Assembly (NCBI GenBank): GCA_002104935.1
Contig: MCGT01000002.1
Span: 868,001-932,000, forward strand
Length of the DNA: 64,000 nucleotides
Direction of reading: 5' to 3'
Source of the DNA: Hesseltinella vesiculosa
Taxonomy: Eukaryota; Mucoromycota; Mucoromycetes; Mucorales; Cunninghamellaceae
The first letter of the stretch is position 1, and every line of letters begins with the position of its first letter. Of the stretch, positions 59,220-64,000 are shown one piece after another. Both the position numbers and the translations under genes were made by a program. The notes under the pieces were generated by a model that did not search any database, was not told the DNA's origin, and saw only the letters and a program-made list of their open reading frames with translations.

Positions 59220-60161
59220 TCAATCGTCTTTCTTGGCAGGGGCCTTATCCAACAGATGGGCGATGCGGTTCATTAAAATGTGGTGGTCAGGGTTAGGTTG
59301 GATGTTGTCGGTGTCACGGAGAGAATCGAAGACAGAAGAGGATTTGTCGGCTGAGCGAGCAGAGCGTTGTTGGCCAGCAAACATGTCATCCAACGATGGG
59401 CCAGCAGGGTTCCGGAAATAGATGCTTCCAGCATTCAGGATTGAGTTCATTGTCGAGGGTTTGGCATCCAAGTGCACGGTGACTTCGGGGCGGCCCTGGC
59501 TGCTGATTTGAGCATCCACCACGTAGAAATCTCGCACATCACGGCCAAAGCTGCGCATGCCGGCGACGTTGCGGCGAGGCAGCTTGGCCACAATACCTTG
59601 GATACCCACGGCAAACGAATCACCTTGGTTGTTCAGCACACGGCCTTGCACAGGGTAGTTCCAGCCGGCTTCAAAGTCGCTGTAGGTGGGTCCCACCACG
59701 GCATCTTGCTCATGGGTCAGGTCCTTGTTGAAATGGCAGTTCAGGTAATCGTACACTTGTTCAGCCGTCACTTCCTTGTTCTTGAGTGCTTCTTGGAAGG
59801 CAGGTTGCTTTTGACGACAGTATTTTAAGAATTGCTTGAATTCCTGGGGTGACATGGCAGCCACGTTGTGCTGGACATGATCACGTCGAGGGCTGGGGGC
59901 TTTGGAGTTGGGGAACAGTTGCTTCCAGCGCTTCAAGAAAAGCACTTGGCTCTCGCCGGATTGCCAGGGCGTTTGGTGCTCTGATGTGTCGAGATCGCCA
60001 ATCGTCACATAGTTGGTGCGCACCACCGTTGGCAGCCCACGCTTCAAGCCCCAGTTGCCCACCTTTTTCGCCTTTTTAGGAGTCGTATACACCTGAGGTA
60101 ATGTGCGGTCGTATGAAGCCAAGCGTGAATGTCGTAGCAAGCCAGCAAATGATTTGTTCAT
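59220..60161 (-). CDS. MRP51: Mitochondrial small ribosomal subunit protein MRP51 (bS1m)
   Basis: An intronless minus-strand frame of 313 residues. It starts MNKSFAGLLRHSRLASYDRT and has the family blocks WGLKRGLPTVVRTNYVTIGD, LDTSEHQTPWQSGESQVLFL and KRWKQLF. The downstream part includes VGPTYSDFEAGWNYPVQGRV and GIQGIVAKLPRRNVAG. MRP51 sits in the 37S mitochondrial ribosomal subunit and helps translation of mitochondrial mRNAs. The basic start with Ser and Arg fits import into mitochondria. The frame is complete and uninterrupted. A plus-strand frame opposite (59472-59828) is a shadow. Confidence 0.9.
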   Translation of the reverse strand: MNKSFAGLLRHSRLASYDRTLPQVYTTPKKAKKVGNWGLKRGLPTVVRTNYVTIGDLDTSEHQTPWQSGESQVLFLKRWKQLFPNSKAPSPRRDHVQHNVAAMSPQEFKQFLKYCRQKQPAFQEALKNKEVTAEQVYDYLNCHFNKDLTHEQDAVVGPTYSDFEAGWNYPVQGRVLNNQGDSFAVGIQGIVAKLPRRNVAGMRSFGRDVRDFYVVDAQISSQGRPEVTVHLDAKPSTMNSILNAGSIYFRNPAGPSLDDMFAGQQRSARSADKSSSVFDSLRDTDNIQPNPDHHILMNRIAHLLDKAPAKKDD

Positions 60162-60640
60162 GATAAATAGAAGTGGATGCAGGCAACGAAAACAAGAAGA
60201 AAAAAAAAATAAGCTCAGAAAAAAAAAAACAAAGCGGGACAGGGAGGGGGCTGAGTTCGCTCTTCATAAGCAGCTGAGATCGCAGCTTTTTTTTTTTTTT
60301 CAGAGAAGAACTACGCAGCAATCCAACACTGCACAATAAGCAAAACTCGAAACAAATAAAAATAAAAGTAAGAAGAGCCCTTTTCGCATTCAAAACATCA
60401 CCACCGTCCTTTCGATTCCAAGCCTTGCGCGCAGGGCAACTGCTCATCAGCGACCGCCTTTGTCATGAGCGATATGATCAAGTGACTTTGGATTTCTGGA
60501 TGCTTTGGAGAACGTTGGACAATGGTTCATCGAATTGCCCAGAGTGCACCTGCCTGGAATCGAAGGGGACTCTCAGAAACTGAATTTGACCGGCCACCCA
60601 GTTTCTTTATTTCTGGAAAAAAAAGCGATCATTACACAGC
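60162..60640. other. Upstream region of MRP51
   Basis: A-rich then mixed sequence; no gene recognised. Confidence 0.4.
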
Positions 60641-60930
60641 TCCTTTGTGTGATTGGGTCTATGTGAAATTTTGAAAACATGTACAAATGCATGAATCATG
60701 ATGATACTGAAAAAATCAGGTTCATCTGCGAAGGTTGCCCAGCCAACAATCAGTCTCGTTTAGATCCCTCCGATTCCCCCGCTTAAAAAAAATGAAAAAC
60801 GGCTGGCTGGCTATTTTTTTTTTTAAATCACCGTGCGAGGGCGAAAAAGGCCGATTCTTTTTCTTCTGTTTTTTTTTCTTTCTGTATTTTTTTCTCTTGT
60901 TCTTGTCTAGTATTGAAAATCAAAGACTGT
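60641..60930. repeat. Dispersed non-coding repeat, copy 3
   Basis: Shares ordered blocks with 8780 and 18600: AAATGCATGAATCATGATGA, CTGAAAAAATCAG, GAAGGTTGCCCAGCC, CCTCCGATTCCCC, AAAAAAAATGAAA. T-rich DNA then leads into the tandem repeats. Confidence 0.45.
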
Positions 60931-60932
60931 TG

Positions 60933-61730
60933 AGGTCTAACGGTTTGGATGCTCAGGCTCTCTGCACTACTTGAAGGACGCTATGTCGAGCTGCCACCCC
61001 CCACTGGCGCATAGACGGATCCATAGGCGGGCACCCCTCGGTTGCTGCATGCAAACGACGCTAACCCGTTCTACCGCGGCCGCAGTGGCGATTGTGGACA
61101 AAACAGACGGCAACCCCTCCATTCAAGCTTGGTTGCGATATGCAACTCTTGTAGATCCTAGGTTCATGCTGCTGACCTCATCATCTCGACTTCCTCGGTA
61201 ATGTTTTGGACTCCTTGGCAGACAAACATGATGTTTCATTCTATTTTTTTTTCTCTCTCCTTAGACATGCTTTTGGACTTGTGTGCAAAAGATGATGAGG
61301 TCTAACGGTTTGGATGCTCAGGCTCTCTGCACTACTTGAAGGACGCTATGTCGAGCTGCCACCCCCACTGGCGCATAGACGGATCCATAGGCGGGCAAAC
61401 CTCGGTTGCTGCATGCAAACGACGCTAACCCGTTCTACCGCGGCCGCAGTGGCGATTATGGACAAAACAGACGGCAAAACCTCCATTCAAGCTTGGTTGC
61501 GGTATGCAACTCTTGTAGATCCTAGGTTCATGCTGCTGGCCTCATCATCTCTACTTCCTCGGTAATGTTTAGCACTCCTTGACAGACAATGATGTTTCAT
61601 TCTATTTTTTTCTCTCTCCATAGACATGCTTTTGGACTTGTGTGCAAAAGATGATGAGGTCTAACGGTTTGGATGCTCAGGCTCTCTGCACTACTTGAAG
61701 GACGCTACGTCGACCTGCCGCCCCACGCTC
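60933..61730 (+). repeat. Three tandem direct repeats of about 360 bp
   Basis: Unit 1 (60933-61296, 364 bp) and unit 2 (61297-61655, 359 bp) differ by few changes and small indels. A third unit begins at 61656 and diverges after about 65 bases. Every unit starts GAGGTCTAACGGTTTGGATG. Each full unit has an open frame ending in WLRYATLVDPRFMLL, followed by a plausible intron (GTAATG ... TAG or CAG) before ACATGCTTTTGGACTTG. The LVDPRF string recalls the LDPRFK motif of hAT transposases, but nothing else confirms this. Confidence 0.85.
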
Positions 61731-62020
61731 GATTTTCCTCCGCCATTTGCCTGGAAAGCAAATATCGAAGTCCCTTCCTCCGCAAGAAACTAGAAACTAT
61801 GATCAATGGCCATGCTCATGCTGAACTAGTCCAAAGCTGCGAGACATATAGCTCGGCCCACCTCAATAAAACTCTTGGTGCTTTAATTTTCATTTATCAT
61901 GGGAATGGCAGTTTTTTTTTTATCACGTACTCTTTTTTTTTTTTTTTATCATTGCACTCTTATTTAAATCGCCGTGCAGGAGTCTATCTTTTTTTCGCCT
62001 TCTTCACCTTTTTTTGTTAC
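61731..62020. other. T-rich leader before the family gene
   Basis: Continuation of the third repeat into unrelated sequence, then T-runs and the probable promoter/5' UTR of the gene at 62021. A stretch (ARFSSAICLESKYRSPFLRK) is protein-like but unassigned. Confidence 0.35.
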
Positions 62021-63752
62021 ATGACAGATCCAAAAACATACTTGCTACGCACAAAGGCCATTGATTGGGATTCAGCAGAACTATTTGCTTTGTATAAAAA
62101 GAAGAAGCCAGACTTGGCCATTGCAGAATTAATTCCAATTATCTTGGATGAGTTAACAAGTACGGCTTTGCAGAAACCGGGCCTGGTAAGGGAGCTTGAC
62201 CATTTGCAAAACACTTTCAAAGTAAGTGTGCTTTATCTTCTTAAAGACATAAGTGATAATGCTAACATGTTCTTTTTCTAGTTGATTTTGGATATCAATA
62301 AAAGCCCTGCTTCTGGACATATGCCCGGATTGGGGGCCATTAAAGTTGGCACGTGGAAATCTCGCGATGTTTTCAACAATATCAATACTGTAAGTTTAGT
62401 AGATGTGGGATAGATTAGTAACATTTTCCTTTGGATCAAACGACTTTACTAATATTTCTTTTGTGATGTAGCCGTGCAAGCGCAAACAACCTGATGCCAT
62501 TGCCAAGGTAGGAAGAGATGAAGAGGAGGGTCACGGTGAGTGATATTCTTTTCGTTAATGTAGGATACCGTGTCTGTCAAGAAAGGCAAGAAGGAGTACA
62601 ACTTCACGCCGCAGCCAACGCCCTCAGTATCAACGCACAAATCGAGAATCTCTGATGAGGACCGCGCCGTTCTTGCTCCGCTCTACTGTATCAAAATCAA
62701 TGACCACCACTTGAATAACACACCGCAAACCGTATGTGATGCCTATGAAAAGAACTTGGAAGACCAGTCAATGAATGCGTCTCTTGTAAAGCGACCGCGT
62801 GCCTTTGCATTCTTGAAGGATGCCCTCAACCAGCCTCTTGCCGATCTCCCTCGATTTCTTTGGGCTTATGACAAGCCCGATGGCTTGGATGTCAAGGATA
62901 GCCAGCTTATTGATCTCATTCGACTTGTGCTCACAGACTTCACGGCAAACTGTAACAAGACTGACTTCCCTGTAAAAACTAACGAACGCACACCATATGT
63001 TGAATCTATCGTGCCGATCTTCAAGTATCTTTCCTCTGTCCAGCGCTCTGTTTCATTTGTCTGGTAAAAAAAAAAGATCGATGTTGATTTTTATTGATTT
63101 CATTTTACAGGTGCGAAAAAGGACTTCTCATTCCAAAGGCAACAAAACTAATGGATGGCATTGGCATGTCAGTGAGTGACAAAAAGGAGCGAGTGCCCAT
63201 GGAATCATCTGGGTAACGGCGTATATGTTTCCTGTGAAAGTTATACACCCACTGAGATTTTACTTTTACCGATTTTAGACTCGACGATGACATGCACACC
63301 AATGAAGACACCCTGAAGCTCCTGGAATACACGTCGATGTGCATCCAAGCCGAGAAGTCACACTACCAACAATCCTCCTATGCCACGTTTGTCAAACGAC
63401 GCCTGTTTGCAATTCAATTTGTCGGCTACAAGTTGACCCTCCTCACAACATTCATCGGGATGAACAATCTGTGGACGTGTTTGTTGGAAAGGACGGCAAC
63501 AATCCCATCTTGTTGGTCAGAGCGAATCTATTGGATCCAAGCCTTTGAATTGACCGTCAAGTTGATGGTAAGTACTTTAAAAATTGGAGGCACGCGACCC
63601 TGAGTTGCTCTTGTGTTTAGGATATGCTCGAAGACCAGGATCAAGTTACTGAGAAGCTCATCTCTGAGCACAATGGACTGGTCTCTGTGGCCAAGGAAGA
63701 CACGATGCGCCACCACGATCGCATGCAAGCGACTACCCCTCATCAACCATAG
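62021..63752 (+). CDS. Protein of an unrecognised fungal family (second intact member)
   Basis: Seven exons (62021-62221, 62282-62389, 62472-62507, 62564-63063, 63111-63212, 63279-63567, 63621-63752) sum to 1368 bases, or 455 residues, without defects. No known domain is recognised. From about residue 215 it is collinear with the gene at 35121: RTPYVESIVPIFKYLSSVQR, FVWCEKGLLIPKA, LMDGIG, a PMESSG element, EDTLKLLEY, LFAIQFVGYKLTLL, and IPSCWSERIYWIQAFELTVK. It lacks the zinc fingers; its own N-terminus (DWDSAELFALYKKKKPDLAI) and a Lys-rich linker take their place. The ME-S-S and MDG elements could be a degenerate nuclease-like core, but this is a guess. Three tandem repeats precede it. Confidence 0.75.
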
Positions 63753-64000
63753 TGGCCCTACCAATACCATTCCTCTTCCCGATTCTTTTCCCCGCTTCCC
63801 AAAGCACCTTTTTTTTTTTACTTCTGAAGCCCTCCAACCGTTCCTTGTAAATACTTTGATATAAGCCCACGATCGTATGCAAGCCACTGCCTCTTTTCAA
63901 CCGTAGTGGCCCTGCCAATACCATTCCTCTTCCCGATTCTTTTCCCCGCTTCCCAAGCACTCTTTTTTTTTTTTACTTCTGAATGTTCTCCAACCGCTCC
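63712..64000 (+). repeat. Tandem duplication of the gene's 3' end
   Basis: About 150 bases from 63712 (last codons, stop and 3' flank of the family gene) recur from about 63867 to the window edge with some 90% identity (ATCG.ATGCAAGC, GTGGCCCT.CCAATACCATT, CTTCCCGATTCTTTTCCCCG). The second copy is cut by the end of the window. Confidence 0.85.

Noticed and set aside
60933..61730. CRISPR-like array
   Set aside because: Units are about 360 bp, directly adjacent and nearly identical throughout, in a eukaryotic context; this is an ordinary tandem duplication.

Overview
The window is a stretch of a fungal nuclear chromosome, most likely from a Mucoromycota (Mucorales-type) species. Most genes are split by short introns (about 45-130 nt, usually GTAAG at the 5' end and a T-rich tract before AG). 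Intergenic DNA is full of poly-T/poly-A runs. The gene set is typically fungal, and several proteins (bHLH factors, C2H2 factor, kelch-BTB protein, beta-trefoil/DUF3759 protein) have a mucoralean flavour. Gene order follows no operon logic. Splice structures were built by eye, and for most multi-exon genes the summed exon length is an exact multiple of three.

Left part (1-29.6 kb) is mainly housekeeping: UBC13 E2 enzyme; a Whi5/Nrm1-like G1/S repressor divergent from a bHLH factor; a decayed F-box gene; DDX41 helicase; peroxisomal-type acyl-CoA oxidase; a trefoil/DUF3759 stress protein; RNA polymerase III subunit RPC4; the GPI-anchor deacetylase GPI12/PIG-L; an INO80-type HMG-box protein; kynurenine formamidase; a kelch-BTB protein; and a mitochondrial mercaptopyruvate sulfurtransferase. 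Between acyl-CoA oxidase and the trefoil gene lies a graveyard of Ty3/gypsy fragments (about 16.5-18.5 kb).

Middle part (29.6-40 kb) is accessory and is the most unusual region. A 7.3-kb block is bounded by about 140-bp inverted repeats (29.70 and 37.02 kb). It holds a decayed chimeric gene, a degraded second copy of the neighbouring CUS1/SF3B2-like gene plus the first codons of the ELMO gene, a near-perfect 66-bp-arm palindrome at the duplication breakpoint, a DIRS-like reverse transcriptase scrap, and an intact C2H2-containing gene of an unrecognised family. The intact CUS1/SF3B2-like gene and the divergent ELMO/CED-12 gene follow at 38-42.5 kb.

Right part: BRR6 (with an apparent U12-type AT-AC intron) divergent from ESS1/PIN1; an MFS drug transporter followed by a decayed tandem copy; a second bHLH factor; an Msn2-like C2H2 factor; an LMBRD1-type lysosomal membrane protein; and the mitoribosomal protein MRP51. 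At the right edge three roughly 360-bp tandem repeats precede an intact second member of the unrecognised family found inside the inverted-repeat block. The two intact members are collinear over about 250 residues and are the best candidates for an undescribed lineage-specific system.

Limits: no database search was run. Domain names rest on recognisable motifs, and intron borders are predictions.
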